From positions 1-62,454 of the forward strand of contig CANBDX010000003.1 in assembly GCA_947367315.1 (NCBI GenBank): 62,454 nucleotides of DNA, read 5' to 3'. The position numbers were made by a program, and so were the translations under genes. Origin of the DNA: an uncultured Bacteroidales bacterium. Lineage in GTDB: Bacteria > Bacteroidota > Bacteroidia > Bacteroidales > UBA932. The notes under the pieces are model-generated. The model had not been told where the DNA came from and searched no databases. It saw nothing but the letters and a program-made list of their open reading frames with translations. Below, one piece after another: positions 8,843-18,327 of the stretch (within the stretch, counting starts at the first letter, position 1; the number at the start of each line of letters is the position of its first letter).

Positions 8843-10423
8843 TCAGTTCTGGTGTGCAGGCCTGAGAAGGTCGAGCACCACCTTCACCGGATTGAATGTC
8901 TCGAGAGGAACTTCCACGAAAAGTGTATTCCAGTTGCTCATTGCGCCATTCCAAAGACCAGGAAGTTCAAGCGCCTTGAGCTCACGTCCCTGATAGCTCT
9001 TCGAGCTGATGAATCCTGCATCCTCGTCCACATATTCGAGTAGATCGAAACTCCGGCCCTTATAATCGTGCAGACAGCATACGATGTCCACCGGATTGAA
9101 GTGAGTAGCCGAAGCAAGGGCGTTACGCGCATGCTCGTCAGCCATATTTATCTGCACGCTCTCGAGCACCTGAAGCGAAGTGGATCCGTCCTTTTCGGCA
9201 ATGATGAAAGGTCCGCCGCCAGGCTCGCCCTGATTCTTCACCATTCCGGCCACACGTACAGGACGGTTGAGTTTCTTTCTGAGAGCCTCAACCCTTTCCT
9301 TAGGAGTCTCCGCCGCAGGCATTTCTATGCAGAGCACATCCCTAAGGTACGCCTCGATATCGTTGCAGAGGGCTACAGCCTCAGGTGTAGCGCAAAGGTC
9401 CTCATATACCGGATCATAACCAGGCACGCCCACAGTCGTATTTCTCGAGCCCTGAATAGGCTTGCAGACGATATCAAGCTCACGGAGATACCCGTGGAGG
9501 GTATCGCGAAGCTCAAGAGCCTTTCCGAGAAGCACCTTTTTCCAGGTTGCAGTCTCTGGAAGCAGACGCTCATTGGCTACATTATCGATATTCTTTATGG
9601 AAACGACTTCCTCCTCAAGCTTATTGAGGTTGTAGATGAGGGCTCCATGACCTGCAGGACGGAAAAGGAGTGAATCCGTCTCTGTCCTGAAAGGCCTGTT
9701 CTCCACATCCACAGCCACCGTGTCGGTAGCCTTGTCCTGGAATGTAAATGCGATATTGTACTTCACGCCGTACTTTTCCTCATAAGCTGTCTTGACCTCC
9801 GCATAAGCTTCCTCGAAAAGATGCTGATGCTCAGGAGAGATAGTCACCACAAGATTGGCGCTTCCGTCTTCGTTCCTCATATAATTCTGCGCCTCCACCA
9901 GATGCTCTGCAAAAGCGGTGCGGATCTCGCCGTCGGTGTATTTATGGAATTTCAGCACACCCTTAGGCTTGGAGCCATAGCCGAGTCCCTCATCCGTAAG
10001 GGTCTTTGCAAGAACGTCCTTCCTGTACTCAGGACATCTGCAGGTCTTCTCACCGAAAAGTTCAGGGGTATAGAATGCGAACTCCGCAATCCTGTCCACG
10101 AACTTTGCAGCAGGGGCGTCATCTGCGAGCTCCTTGCCTGCCTTCAGTGCATCCAGACCGCTGAACAGGTCCTTGAACATACGTGACGCAGCGCCTGAAG
10201 CCGGAACAAACTTGCATTTGCCGTTGATTGAAGCTCCTTCATAATACTTCACGGCAGCATCTACAGCAGCCTCGTCAAGCACCTGAATCCCCTTTCCGGG
10301 AGTTGCCGGAGCAATGATCTTCATCCAAGGGAAACCCTTTCTGAAGCGTTCAACCTGCTGCTCGACATTCTGCACTGTCGTGCCTCTCTGCTCGATCTGA
10401 GCAATATCCTCTTTCCTAAACAT
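8843..10423 (-). CDS. DUF4301 family protein
   Basis: Cytoplasmic protein of about 526 residues matching the DUF4301 family, common in Bacteroidota and of unknown function. Recognisable are the N-terminal helix-rich MFRKEDIAQIEQRGTTV, the conserved KFVPASGAASRMFKDLF (around 72-88), SPEHQHLFEEAY, and LRPAGHGALIYNLN, a segment reminiscent of sugar-nucleotide transferase folds. An alternative ATG at 10447 overlaps the pdxB stop by ATGA (translational coupling); family homology favours the start at 10423. It is read in the same direction as pdxB. Confidence 0.85.
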   Translation of the reverse strand: MFRKEDIAQIEQRGTTVQNVEQQVERFRKGFPWMKIIAPATPGKGIQVLDEAAVDAAVKYYEGASINGKCKFVPASGAASRMFKDLFSGLDALKAGKELADDAPAAKFVDRIAEFAFYTPELFGEKTCRCPEYRKDVLAKTLTDEGLGYGSKPKGVLKFHKYTDGEIRTAFAEHLVEAQNYMRNEDGSANLVVTISPEHQHLFEEAYAEVKTAYEEKYGVKYNIAFTFQDKATDTVAVDVENRPFRTETDSLLFRPAGHGALIYNLNKLEEEVVSIKNIDNVANERLLPETATWKKVLLGKALELRDTLHGYLRELDIVCKPIQGSRNTTVGVPGYDPVYEDLCATPEAVALCNDIEAYLRDVLCIEMPAAETPKERVEALRKKLNRPVRVAGMVKNQGEPGGGPFIIAEKDGSTSLQVLESVQINMADEHARNALASATHFNPVDIVCCLHDYKGRSFDLLEYVDEDAGFISSKSYQGRELKALELPGLWNGAMSNWNTLFVEVPLETFNPVKVVLDLLRPAHQN

Positions 10424-10443
10424 AACTGTGATATAATTAATGG

Positions 10444-11478
10444 TCATTCTACATAAATCTCTCTCCTGTACTGGTACTCGGATCTCAGTTTCTCGAACTT
10501 ATGAGGCTCCATCCTGAACCGGAAGTCATCCGTGAACACCGGATAGTTATACTGGAACACGGCAGCCCGTTCGCCATGGGTCTTCCCCTTGAGGTCAAGA
10601 AGAAGAGGCTCATGATCGGGGACATCCGATTCCGGATAGAAGTCATACAGTTCTCTGATTCCGAAATGTCTTGCAACAGTCCTTACAGCAGAAGCTGTAC
10701 CATTTTGTTTTCCCTGATATGAGTATCCTGCTATATGCGGAGTGGCGATATCCACAACCTCCACCAGATCCACATTGATATCCGGCTCATTATTCCACGT
10801 ATCGATTACTACTGCACCAAGCTTAGGAATCGCATTTATCAAAGCATCATCGTCTACGACTTCGCCTCTTGATGCGTTTATAAAAATCGCTCCCGGACGC
10901 ATCATCATGAAGAATTCCTCATCGGCCATGCCGCGGGTGGTGTCGTCCAGAGGGACATGAAGGGTCACGATATGTGAATTGGCAAGAAGATATTCCAAAG
11001 AGCAGAATCCTTCTTCCCCTTCAGCCGCGGCACGAGGCGGGTCGCAGAGCAGCACATCGAATCCAAGATGACGTGCCATGGCTTCGACCTTGCTGCCGAC
11101 ATGTCCGACTCCGATTATGCCGAAAGTGGCCCCGTCAAGCTTTATACCCTTGCGCGCCGCCACACCATACAATGCAGAAAAGACATACTGCATCACACCT
11201 CCGGCATTGCATCCCTCGGCATTATGCACCTCAATGCCATGCTCCCGGCAATATTCAAGGTCAATATGGTCCATGCCGATGGTTGCTGTCGCTATCATTT
11301 GGACGGATGTCCCGTCAAGAAGTTCAGCATTGCACTTCGTCCTGGTACGGATTATCAGTGCATCTGCATCCTTGACATCATCATGGTTGATTGCCCTTCC
11401 TTCTATATATACGACCTCAGCATAAGGTTCGAAGACGCCCTCAAGAAACGGGACGTTGCTGTCTGCCACAATCTTCAT
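10444..11478 (-). CDS. pdxB: 4-phosphoerythronate dehydrogenase
   Basis: NAD-dependent D-2-hydroxyacid dehydrogenase of the DXP-dependent pyridoxal phosphate pathway, oxidising 4-phosphoerythronate. Length 344 from MKIVADSNVPFLEG; 12 further in-frame upstream codons (start at 11514) are unlikely. Visible: ATATIGMDHID, the dinucleotide-binding GIIGVGHVGS, INASRGEVVDD (catalytic Arg region), DTWNNEPDIN (Glu region) and TPHIAGYSYQGK (catalytic His). The C-terminal dimerisation part typical of PdxB is present, separating it from generic SerA-like enzymes. PLP is the cofactor of the nearby glycine dehydrogenase. Confidence 0.92.
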   Translation of the reverse strand: MKIVADSNVPFLEGVFEPYAEVVYIEGRAINHDDVKDADALIIRTRTKCNAELLDGTSVQMIATATIGMDHIDLEYCREHGIEVHNAEGCNAGGVMQYVFSALYGVAARKGIKLDGATFGIIGVGHVGSKVEAMARHLGFDVLLCDPPRAAAEGEEGFCSLEYLLANSHIVTLHVPLDDTTRGMADEEFFMMMRPGAIFINASRGEVVDDDALINAIPKLGAVVIDTWNNEPDINVDLVEVVDIATPHIAGYSYQGKQNGTASAVRTVARHFGIRELYDFYPESDVPDHEPLLLDLKGKTHGERAAVFQYNYPVFTDDFRFRMEPHKFEKLRSEYQYRREIYVE

Positions 11479-11517
11479 TTCACTCCAGTTTCGCAAATTA
11501 TCAGTTATTGACAATAA

Positions 11518-11859
11518 TCATTTAAGTATCAGATTACTTATTACAGGTCCCCCGCCGTCATGCACGAACAGCATATCGTCAGCCAGACGTTCATTCATTG
11601 CCTTTAGCAAGGCCTCGCGCTGGAAATAAAGCTGGTTGCGCACTACGGAAGAACTCATGGTACAGGTAAGTATCCCTTTGTCAAGCCATACATTCAGGGT
11701 ATATCTTCCTGCACCGGAAACTTCGTTCCATACGGCAGCAGCACGCTGTGAATTGAGTCCGCGGGATAACTTCATATCCTTGATGAACTCCTTCACTAGC
11801 AGCTCCATGCCGACCGCCTCCTTCCTTCTGAACTTATTTCCTCCTTTATCGTATGCCAT
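11518..11859 (-). CDS. DUF721 / DciA-like protein
   Basis: Small protein of 113 residues with the DUF721 pattern: basic N-terminus (GNKFRRKEAVGMELLVKEF), VWNEVSGAGRYTLNVWLDKGILTCTMSSSVVRNQLYF, then a short strand-rich end. In many bacteria DUF721/DciA proteins load or assist the replicative helicase DnaB. It begins one base past the recF stop (11861), a pairing with recF that fits a replication role. Confidence 0.8.
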   Translation of the reverse strand: MAYDKGGNKFRRKEAVGMELLVKEFIKDMKLSRGLNSQRAAAVWNEVSGAGRYTLNVWLDKGILTCTMSSSVVRNQLYFQREALLKAMNERLADDMLFVHDGGGPVISNLILK

Positions 11860-11860
11860 G

Positions 11861-12958
11861 CTATATCCTGCTGAATGTTCCTGAAGATGTCTCGAAATAT
11901 GCCCTGTCCTGAGTCAGCCCGTCCACGATTCCGGCCATGCGCACCTTGTTGCTGTCAGTGATGAATATCTGTCCGAAATCGTTGCTGGCCACCATCTGGA
12001 GCAGATTCGAGATCCTTCCCATATCAAGCTTGTCAAACACGTCATCCAGCAGCAAAACCGGTGCAAAACCGTAATTTCGCTTCATAAGTTCGTACTGAGC
12101 GAACTTGAGGGACACCAGGAAGGACTTCTGCTGCCCCTGTGAGCCGAACCTGCGGATAGGATGTCCGTCCATACGGAAGATGAAGTCATCCCTGTGGATT
12201 CCTGAAGTTGTATGCTTCATTATCCTGTCCTTTTCGAAAGATGCGGCCAGAAGAGACTCAAGAGATGCCTTCGAGAGTTCTGAATCATATTCGATATCGA
12301 CGGTCTCCGAGCCGCCTGACAATGCCTTGTAATATTCAGCCACTATCGGCTTGAGGTCCTCCACGAATTTCTTTCGCGCCTGAAAGACCGGCTCTGCATA
12401 ATAGGCCATACGCATGTCCATGACCTCAAGAAGCGAACGGTCCGGATTCATGTCCTTAAGCATCCTGTTTCTCTGCAGAAGCAGACGGTTGTACTGCTGG
12501 AGGGCCGACATATATTCCCTGTCCATCTGCGACAGGACGGAATTCATGAACCGCCTTCTTTCCTCCCCGGATTCGCTGACCATCGATATGTCGGCCGGAG
12601 AGACCATCACCACAGGAAGGACACCGATATGTTCGCTCACCTTTGCATACGGTTTGTCGTCCCGACGCACCTTCTTCTCGCCCTTGGAGTTCATCTTCAG
12701 CGCGAATCGGCTGGAAAGGCCGTTTTCCATCCGGTAGGTTCCGGCAATGGAAAACTCATCTGTACCATGCCGGAAATTGAACTTGTCGGAAGTGGCAAAA
12801 GCACTCTTCGTCATCGAAAGATAATATATCGAATCCAGAAGATTGGTCTTTCCCTCGCCGTTGTTGCCGCTTATGCAGTTCACATTAGGCGAGAACTCAA
12901 TTTCCTGTAGTTCAATGTTTCTGAAATCAGATATGACTATTTTCTCCAATACCGGCAT
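11861..12958 (-). CDS. recF: DNA replication/repair protein RecF
   Basis: SMC-like ATPase that helps load RecA at single-strand gaps. Length 365. Walker A is GNNGEGKTN (about 32-40), the ABC signature region is RRFGSQGQQKSFLVSLKFA (about 274-292), Walker B is PVLLLDDVFDKLD (about 304-316), and FITDSNKVRM near the C-terminus. First gene of the recF-DUF721 pair; a TATATTTG box lies about 24 bases upstream on the minus strand. Confidence 0.96.
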   Translation of the reverse strand: MPVLEKIVISDFRNIELQEIEFSPNVNCISGNNGEGKTNLLDSIYYLSMTKSAFATSDKFNFRHGTDEFSIAGTYRMENGLSSRFALKMNSKGEKKVRRDDKPYAKVSEHIGVLPVVMVSPADISMVSESGEERRRFMNSVLSQMDREYMSALQQYNRLLLQRNRMLKDMNPDRSLLEVMDMRMAYYAEPVFQARKKFVEDLKPIVAEYYKALSGGSETVDIEYDSELSKASLESLLAASFEKDRIMKHTTSGIHRDDFIFRMDGHPIRRFGSQGQQKSFLVSLKFAQYELMKRNYGFAPVLLLDDVFDKLDMGRISNLLQMVASNDFGQIFITDSNKVRMAGIVDGLTQDRAYFETSSGTFSRI

Positions 12959-12981
12959 ATCGCTTCTTAAAGATATCTTGG

Positions 12982-12989
12982 CAAATATA
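12982..12989 (-). promoter_or_regulatory. -7 box TATATTTG for recF
   Basis: Perfect TAnnTTTG on the minus strand, with its 3' end 23 bases from the recF start codon. No clear -33 element. It is divergent from the promoter at 12997-13029. Confidence 0.5.
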
Positions 12990-12996
12990 ACGAAAA

Positions 12997-13029
12997 CTTG
13001 GGATTTTTGACATTTATTTTATAAATTTG
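12997..13029 (+). promoter_or_regulatory. promoter for the TPR protein gene
   Basis: CTTG at 12997-13000, a 21-base gap, then TAAATTTG at 13022-13029. This fits the Bacteroidota -33/-7 pattern apart from one base in the -33 element. It leaves a leader of about 55 bases before the ATG at 13092. Confidence 0.5.
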
Positions 13030-13091
13030 CCGCCTGTTTGTGTGTAATGCACAGAAGTGTCATTTACGATTAATCAAAACAATCAAGAAAT

Positions 13092-13760
13092 ATGGCTAAA
13101 GAAATCAAAAATGAAAACGTCGAGGCAGTAGTCGAGGCCGTTTCAAAGACAGAGCAGTTCCTCAACAAGAACGGAAAGCTCATTGGTGGTATCGCAGCAG
13201 GTATCGTTGTAGTGGCTGCAATTGTTTTCTGCTGGTATAAGTTCGCTTATCAGCCTGCAGTACAGGAGGCTCAGGGACAGATGACATACGCTGAGGAGAA
13301 CTTCCGCGGCGGTGACTACGAACTTGCCCTCAACGGTGACGGCAACACTCTCGGATTCGTTCAGATCATCGACGAGTACGGTACAAAGGCAGGTAAGGCT
13401 GTTTATTTCTACGCAGGAGTCTGCGAGCTTCAGCTCGGCAACTTCGAGTCAGCAATCAAGTATCTTGAGGCTTACAAGGGCAGCGACGCAATCCTTTCAG
13501 CACGTGCAGCTGCATGCATCGGAGACGCTTACGTAGGACTCGAGAATTACAGCAAGGCCCTCACATGGTTCGAGAAGGCAGCAAAGACAGCAGACAACAT
13601 GTTCGCTGCAGGTTACCTCCTCAAGGCTGGCGCAGTGGCAGAGAAGCTCGAAGAGAATGCGAAGGCTCTTTCATTCTACCAGACTATCAAGAACCAGTAT
13701 CCTCAGTCGATGGAAGGATATGAGATCGACAAGTATATCGGTCGCGTCGAAAACAAATAA
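13092..13760 (+). CDS. TPR-containing membrane protein (YfgM-like)
   Basis: Protein of 222 residues: a short basic cytoplasmic N-terminus with one membrane helix at about 31-50 (LIGGIAAGIVVVAAIVFCWY), then TPR-like helix pairs to the end (AGVCELQLGNFESAIKYLEAYKG, IGDAYVGLENYSKALTWFEKAA, KLEENAKALSFYQTIKNQYP). The layout of one helix followed by TPRs facing out resembles YfgM, the SecYEG-associated periplasmic chaperone subunit. That functional link is an inference. Codon use is very even and C-rich, suggesting high expression. Confidence 0.8.
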   Translation: MAKEIKNENVEAVVEAVSKTEQFLNKNGKLIGGIAAGIVVVAAIVFCWYKFAYQPAVQEAQGQMTYAEENFRGGDYELALNGDGNTLGFVQIIDEYGTKAGKAVYFYAGVCELQLGNFESAIKYLEAYKGSDAILSARAAACIGDAYVGLENYSKALTWFEKAAKTADNMFAAGYLLKAGAVAEKLEENAKALSFYQTIKNQYPQSMEGYEIDKYIGRVENK

Positions 13761-13847
13761 TAAATTCAGGAATCATTCATAAAGAGGGATTTCAAGGCGG
13801 AGGCAATTTTTGACGAAGCATGAAGCACCTTTAAAAATTATTTCTTT

Positions 13848-14579
13848 ATGGGAAGAGCGTTTGAGTTCAGAAAGGAAAGAAAGTTCAAGAGATGGGGTCA
13901 CATGGCCCGTGTCTTCACCAAGATCGGCAAGGAGATCACCATCGCTGTAAAGCAGGGTGGCGCAGATGTCACCGGTAACCCGCGTCTTCGCGCGCTTATC
14001 CAGACTGCACGAAGCGAGAACATGCCTAAGGACAATATCGAGCGTGCTATCAAGAGAGCTACCGACAAGGATCAGGCAGACTACAAGGAAGTTGTATTCG
14101 AGGGATACGGTCCTCATGGAATCGCAGTCCTCGTTGAGGCGGCTACCGACAACAACAACCGCACGGTTGCCAACGTACGTTCATACTTCACCAAGAGCGG
14201 CGGATCGCTCGGAACTTCTGGCAGCGTGGACTATATGTTCGACCGCAAGTGCATGTTCCGCATGAAGACTGCAAATCCATACGACCTCGAAGAGCTTGAG
14301 CTCGAGCTCATCGACTATGGTGTGGAGGAAATCTTCGAGGAGGAGAACGACAACGAGGAAATGGAAATCGTGCTCTACGGAGAGTTCACAGCATTCAACA
14401 GCATCCAGAAATGGATTGAGGAGAACGGCTACGAGCTCGTCGCAGCAGAGTTCACCCGTCTCCCTAATGTGGATCTCAAGGTTCTCGAAGGCGATGCAAA
14501 GGCTGACATCGAGAAGCTGATCGAGCGCATTGAAGAGGATGATGACGTTCAGAACGTCTATACTACAATGCAGCCGTAA
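13848..14579 (+). CDS. YebC/PmpR family protein
   Basis: Protein of 243 residues, the family's normal length, with the typical start MGRAFEFRKERKFKRWGHMARVFTKIGKEI, ARSENMPKDNIERAIKRAT (about 54-72), FEGYGPHGIAVLVEA and SGGSLGTSGSVDYMF. YebC-type proteins have been described as transcriptional regulators and, more recently, as translation factors that relieve ribosome stalling; the sequence does not decide between these. It stands alone and is followed by a strong terminator. Confidence 0.95.
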   Translation: MGRAFEFRKERKFKRWGHMARVFTKIGKEITIAVKQGGADVTGNPRLRALIQTARSENMPKDNIERAIKRATDKDQADYKEVVFEGYGPHGIAVLVEAATDNNNRTVANVRSYFTKSGGSLGTSGSVDYMFDRKCMFRMKTANPYDLEELELELIDYGVEEIFEEENDNEEMEIVLYGEFTAFNSIQKWIEENGYELVAAEFTRLPNVDLKVLEGDAKADIEKLIERIEEDDDVQNVYTTMQP

Positions 14580-14601
14580 GCTGTTTCGGAATATAAATGA
14601 C

Positions 14602-14638
14602 AAGAGTGCACGTCTGAATGATGGGCACTCTTTTTTTT
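14602..14638 (+). terminator. intrinsic terminator after yebC
   Basis: AAGAGTGC (14602-14609) pairs with GCACTCTT (14625-14632) over a 15-base loop and runs straight into an eight-T tract. Confidence 0.85.
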
Positions 14639-14685
14639 ATAATATGAGAATCGGGGATAATGCCGCCCGATATGCGTGGATTTTG

Positions 14686-14715
14686 TTTGCCAGCACAAAA
14701 AAAATGCTATCTTTG
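14686..14715 (+). promoter_or_regulatory. promoter of the decarboxylase operon
   Basis: TTTG at 14686-14689 (another at 14682-14685), an 18-base gap, then TATCTTTG at 14708-14715. The first gene starts at 14739, giving a leader of about 17 bases. Confidence 0.6.
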
Positions 14716-14738
14716 TAAAGTTTTGAAAAAATCATATT

Positions 14739-16298
14739 ATGATTCAGACAGAAAAGATCAAGGAACTGGTGGAGCGCAGAGCAGCTGCGCGAATGGGTGG
14801 AGGACAGAAAAGGATAGATGCCCAGCACCAGAAAGGCAAGCTCACGGCACGTGAAAGACTTGCCATGCTTCTCGATGAAGGTAGTTTTGAGGAATTCGAC
14901 ATGTTCGTGCAGCACCGCTGCACCAACTTCGGAATGGAAAAGACGAAATACGACGGCGACGGCGTCGTGACCGGAATGGGAACTATAGACGGACGTCTTG
15001 TCTATGTATATGCTCAGGATTTCACCGTGAATGGAGGTTCGATGTCAGAGACCATGGCCCAGAAGATATGCAAGGTCATGGACATGGCAGTCCGCAACGG
15101 AGTACCGTTCATAGGCATCAATGACTCCGGCGGTGCAAGGATACAGGAGGGGATCTGCTCGCTGGCAGGTTTCGGCGAGATTTTCGAAAGGAACATTCTT
15201 GCATCCGGTGTGGTTCCGCAGATTTCCGGAATCTTCGGACCATGCGCAGGAGGCGCAGTTTACTCCCCTGCCCTGACCGACTTCACGGTAATGGTCAAGG
15301 ATACGTCATATATGTTCCTCACAGGTCCTGGAGTGGTAAAGACCGTAACCGGAGAGACCGTTTCCCAGGAAGAGCTCGGTGGCGCAAGCGTACATGCATC
15401 AAAGAGCGGAGTCGCCCATTTTGCAGCTGAAAATGAAGAAGAAGGCATACGGACAATACGTGACCTTCTCAGCTTCCTGCCTTCAAACAACAGGGAGCAG
15501 GCACCATTCGCAGAGACATCTGATCCGGCAGGACGCGTGGATGACGCCCTTAACGCGGTCATTCCGGACAATCCTAACAAGGCATACGACATGTACCAGG
15601 TGATTGGCAGCATCGTGGATGACGGCAGATTCCTTGAGGTGCACAAGAGCTGGGCTAAGAACATCATCGTAGGATTCGCCCACATGAACGGACGTTCTGT
15701 CGGAATCGTCGCAAACCAGCCGAAGATCCTTGCCGGCGTGCTCGACATCAATGCTTCACGCAAGGCAGCACGTTTCGTGCGTTTCTGTGATGCATTCAAC
15801 ATTCCTCTCGTCACCCTCGTGGATGTACCTGGCTTCCTCTGCGGAACCCAGCAGGAATACGGCGGAATCATATCTCATGGAGCCAAGCTGCTATATGCAT
15901 ACGGAGAGGCCACGGTCCCTAAGGTGACGGTGACATTGAGGAAATCCTATGGAGGCGCACATATCACAATGAGCTGCAAGCAGCTGCGCGGAGACATCAA
16001 CTACGCATGGCCTACGGCCAACATCGCAGTAATGGGTGCCGAAGGCGCAGTGGAAATCCTCTATTCGAAGGAAATAAAGAGCATCGAAGACCCTGAAGGA
16101 CAGGCCAAGAAGGCAATGGAGAAGAAGACCGAATACAACGATCTCTTCTGCAACCCATATAATGCCGCAGGCTACGGATATATCGACGACGTGATCGAGC
16201 CTCGAAACACACGCTTCCGCGTGATACGCGCCCTGGAGCAGCTCGCAGCGAAGGAGCAGAAGAATCCTTGGAAGAAGCACGACAACCTACCTTTATAA
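14739..16298 (+). CDS. mmdA: methylmalonyl-CoA decarboxylase alpha (carboxyltransferase) subunit
   Basis: Cytoplasmic carboxyltransferase moving the carboxyl group of methylmalonyl-CoA to the biotin carrier. Length 519, two crotonase-like halves. Seen: [23 protein letters not shown] (about 127-139), [15 protein letters not shown] (168 on), and in the C-terminal half [27 protein letters not shown] and [15 protein letters not shown]. Propionyl-CoA carboxylase beta subunits look alike, but the next three genes encode the Na+-pump subunits, which fixes the role as a decarboxylase pump of the succinate-to-propionate route. Confidence 0.93.
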   Translation: MIQTEKIKELVERRAAARMGGGQKRIDAQHQKGKLTARERLAMLLDEGSFEEFDMFVQHRCTNFGMEKTKYDGDGVVTGMGTIDGRLVYVYAQDFTVNGGSMSETMAQKICKVMDMAVRNGVPFIGINDSGGARIQEGICSLAGFGEIFERNILASGVVPQISGIFGPCAGGAVYSPALTDFTVMVKDTSYMFLTGPGVVKTVTGETVSQEELGGASVHASKSGVAHFAAENEEEGIRTIRDLLSFLPSNNREQAPFAETSDPAGRVDDALNAVIPDNPNKAYDMYQVIGSIVDDGRFLEVHKSWAKNIIVGFAHMNGRSVGIVANQPKILAGVLDINASRKAARFVRFCDAFNIPLVTLVDVPGFLCGTQQEYGGIISHGAKLLYAYGEATVPKVTVTLRKSYGGAHITMSCKQLRGDINYAWPTANIAVMGAEGAVEILYSKEIKSIEDPEGQAKKAMEKKTEYNDLFCNPYNAAGYGYIDDVIEPRNTRFRVIRALEQLAAKEQKNPWKKHDNLPL

Positions 16299-16310
16299 TA
16301 TAAGACCGAC

Positions 16311-16712
16311 ATGAACGCGATATCATTACTGCAGGTCTCTGAAAACGTTGTTGTCAAGAGCGCTGAAATGGCGGTGAAGGACCCTCACGGTATCATCATC
16401 ACCGCTGTGTCGGTATCCGTGGTTTTTGCAGCACTGGTAATCCTGTATTTCGCCTATTCATTCGTGGGTAAGGCAGTCAATCACAGGACAGACTGGAAGA
16501 AGCTGCTGAAACCGGCAGCACGGAAAACTTCCGCCATGCCTTCTGCCGGCAATAATGCGCCAACAGAAGAAGTCGCAGCCGCGATTGCCATGGCACTGGA
16601 CCAGGAGATGAATGGAGAGGTCTATGCAGCCATCGGAATGGCCCTGCACCAGTATCTGAACGACACTGTACACGACAACGAAAGCTATATAATAACCATA
16701 AGAAGAAAATAA
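16311..16712 (+). CDS. OadG-family membrane subunit of Na+-pumping decarboxylase
   Basis: Protein of 133 residues with one membrane helix at about 26-48 (IIITAVSVSVVFAALVILYFAYSF), followed by a basic/Pro-Ala linker and an acidic C-terminal part (TEEVAAAIAMALDQEM, then MALHQYLNDTVHD). It matches the OadG (gamma/delta) small subunit that docks the carboxyltransferase to the beta subunit. It starts 13 bases after mmdA and ends 2 bases before the biotin carrier gene. Confidence 0.85.
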   Translation: MNAISLLQVSENVVVKSAEMAVKDPHGIIITAVSVSVVFAALVILYFAYSFVGKAVNHRTDWKKLLKPAARKTSAMPSAGNNAPTEEVAAAIAMALDQEMNGEVYAAIGMALHQYLNDTVHDNESYIITIRRK

Positions 16713-16714
16713 CC

Positions 16715-17155
16715 ATGAAAGAGTATAAATTCAAGATCAACGGAAACGAGTACAATGTTGCCATAAACTCAGTGGAAGGCAGAAATGCTTCAGTCACAGT
16801 AAACGGCACACCTTATAATGTAGAGCTCGAAGAAGCCCCTGCGGCGGCTCCGTCAGCACCTGTCCAGACGGCTCCCCAGCCTGTCCAGCCACAGCCTGCA
16901 GCAGCTCCAGGTCCAGCACAGTCCACTAAGCCGGCCGGTGCCGGAAAGCCTGTAACATCTCCGCTCCCAGGAGTTATCATTGCAGTAAAGGTCAATGCAG
17001 GGGATACGGTAAAGGCAGGTCAGGTGGTAGCAATCCTCGAGGCCATGAAGATGGAGAATGAGATCCAGGCCGAGCACGACGGAACCGTCACATCCATCAA
17101 TGTGGCTAAGGGAGATTCCGTACTTGAAGGAGCAACAATAGTAACCATAGGATAA
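16715..17155 (+). CDS. biotin carboxyl carrier subunit
   Basis: Biotinylated carrier of the decarboxylase. Length 146: an N-terminal strand-rich domain (1-40), a Pro/Ala/Gln-rich flexible linker (41-77, several PQPVQP-like units), and a C-terminal biotinyl domain (78-146) with biotin lysine K112 in EAMKMEN. The linker lets the biotin arm swing between the cytoplasmic transferase and the membrane beta subunit. It is tightly packed between the OadG-like gene and the beta subunit gene (4-base gap). Confidence 0.93.
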   Translation: MKEYKFKINGNEYNVAINSVEGRNASVTVNGTPYNVELEEAPAAAPSAPVQTAPQPVQPQPAAAPGPAQSTKPAGAGKPVTSPLPGVIIAVKVNAGDTVKAGQVVAILEAMKMENEIQAEHDGTVTSINVAKGDSVLEGATIVTIG

Positions 17156-17159
17156 TCTT

Positions 17160-18302
17160 ATGAATACGGTAATAGAAAGTCTGTGGCAGTTTCTGCAATA
17201 CACAGGCTTCGCCAACATGACATGGCAGCATCTGGTGATGATATGCATAGGCATAGCGTTCATCACTGTAGCCATCAAGAAGGACTGGGAGCCTTTGCTT
17301 CTCGTGCCTATCGGCTTCGGCATGGTCATAGGAAACATCCCTTTCACCGAAGGTCTCCAGATAGGAATCTACGAGCAGGGGTCTGTAATGAACATCCTGT
17401 ACCAGGGTGTACAGAAAGGCTGGTATCCGCCTCTTATATTCCTCGGCATCGGTGCAATGACGGATTTCTCGTCCCTTATTTCGCAGCCTCGCCTGCTGCT
17501 CATCGGAGCAGCTGCGCAGATAGGTATCTTCGGAGCATATGCGGCATCAATGCACATGGGATTCACACCTGCGGAATCGGGAGCCATAGGCATCATCGGT
17601 GGAGCTGACGGTCCTACAGCCATCTTCCTTTCATCGAAGCTTGCACCTCACCTCATGGGAGCGATTGCGGTGTCCGCGTATTCATATATGGCGCTTGTTC
17701 CTGTAATCCAGAGGCCCATCATGCTTCTTATGACCACAAAGAAAGAACGTCTCATACGCATGAAGACTCCAAGGGCTGTGAGCCAGAAGGAAAAGATTAT
17801 CTTCCCTATCGTGGGATTCATCCTCACAGCGCTCATCGTTCCTTCAGGAATGCCTCTGCTGGGAATGCTTTTCTTCGGTAACCTACTTAAGGAGAGTGGA
17901 GTGACCAAGCGTCTTGCAGAAACTGCCCGCGGACCGCTCATCGACGTAGTCACAATCCTCATCGGAGTTACGGTAGGCTGTTCTACCCAGGCTGACGTAT
18001 TCCTCACTGCAACTTCCATCAAGATATTCGCCCTTGGTCTAATGTCATTCGTCATCGCCACCATCTGTGGAGTAGGATTCGCCAAGATAATGAACCTATT
18101 CTGCAAGGAAGGCAGCAAGATCAACCCTCTGATTGGAAATGCAGGAGTGTCAGCGGTGCCGGATGCAGCCCGCGTTTCGCAGAATGTCGGCCGCGAATTC
18201 GACAAGAACAACCATCTCCTCATGCATGCGATGGCTCCTAACGTAGCCGGAGTGATCGGCTCTGCAGTTGCAGCCGGAATCCTCCTGAGCTTCCTTGGAT
18301 AA
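17160..18302 (+). CDS. mmdB: Na+-translocating decarboxylase beta subunit
   Basis: Integral membrane subunit that decarboxylates carboxybiotin and exports Na+. Length 380, about 10 membrane helices. The diagnostic GIIGGADGPTAIFLSSKLAPHL (about 143-164) holds the Asp essential for Na+ transport in OadB/MmdB, and IGNAGVSAVPDAARVSQ (about 329-345) is the second conserved signature. Last gene of the four-gene pump operon; metH follows after 25 bases with its own promoter box. Confidence 0.95.
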   Translation: MNTVIESLWQFLQYTGFANMTWQHLVMICIGIAFITVAIKKDWEPLLLVPIGFGMVIGNIPFTEGLQIGIYEQGSVMNILYQGVQKGWYPPLIFLGIGAMTDFSSLISQPRLLLIGAAAQIGIFGAYAASMHMGFTPAESGAIGIIGGADGPTAIFLSSKLAPHLMGAIAVSAYSYMALVPVIQRPIMLLMTTKKERLIRMKTPRAVSQKEKIIFPIVGFILTALIVPSGMPLLGMLFFGNLLKESGVTKRLAETARGPLIDVVTILIGVTVGCSTQADVFLTATSIKIFALGLMSFVIATICGVGFAKIMNLFCKEGSKINPLIGNAGVSAVPDAARVSQNVGREFDKNNHLLMHAMAPNVAGVIGSAVAAGILLSFLG

Positions 18303-18313
18303 AAATAAATAAT

Positions 18314-18321
18314 TATCTTTG
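18314..18321 (+). promoter_or_regulatory. -7 box TATCTTTG for metH
   Basis: Perfect TAnnTTTG only 6 bases before the metH ATG at 18328. Transcription from it would begin at about the start codon, so the message would be leaderless or nearly so. Read-through from the pump operon could provide a leadered alternative. Confidence 0.5.
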
Positions 18322-18327
18322 CAGATT

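Noticed and set aside
18303..18327. cobalamin riboswitch before metH
   Set aside because: The gap to mmdB is only 25 bases, far too short for the aptamer.
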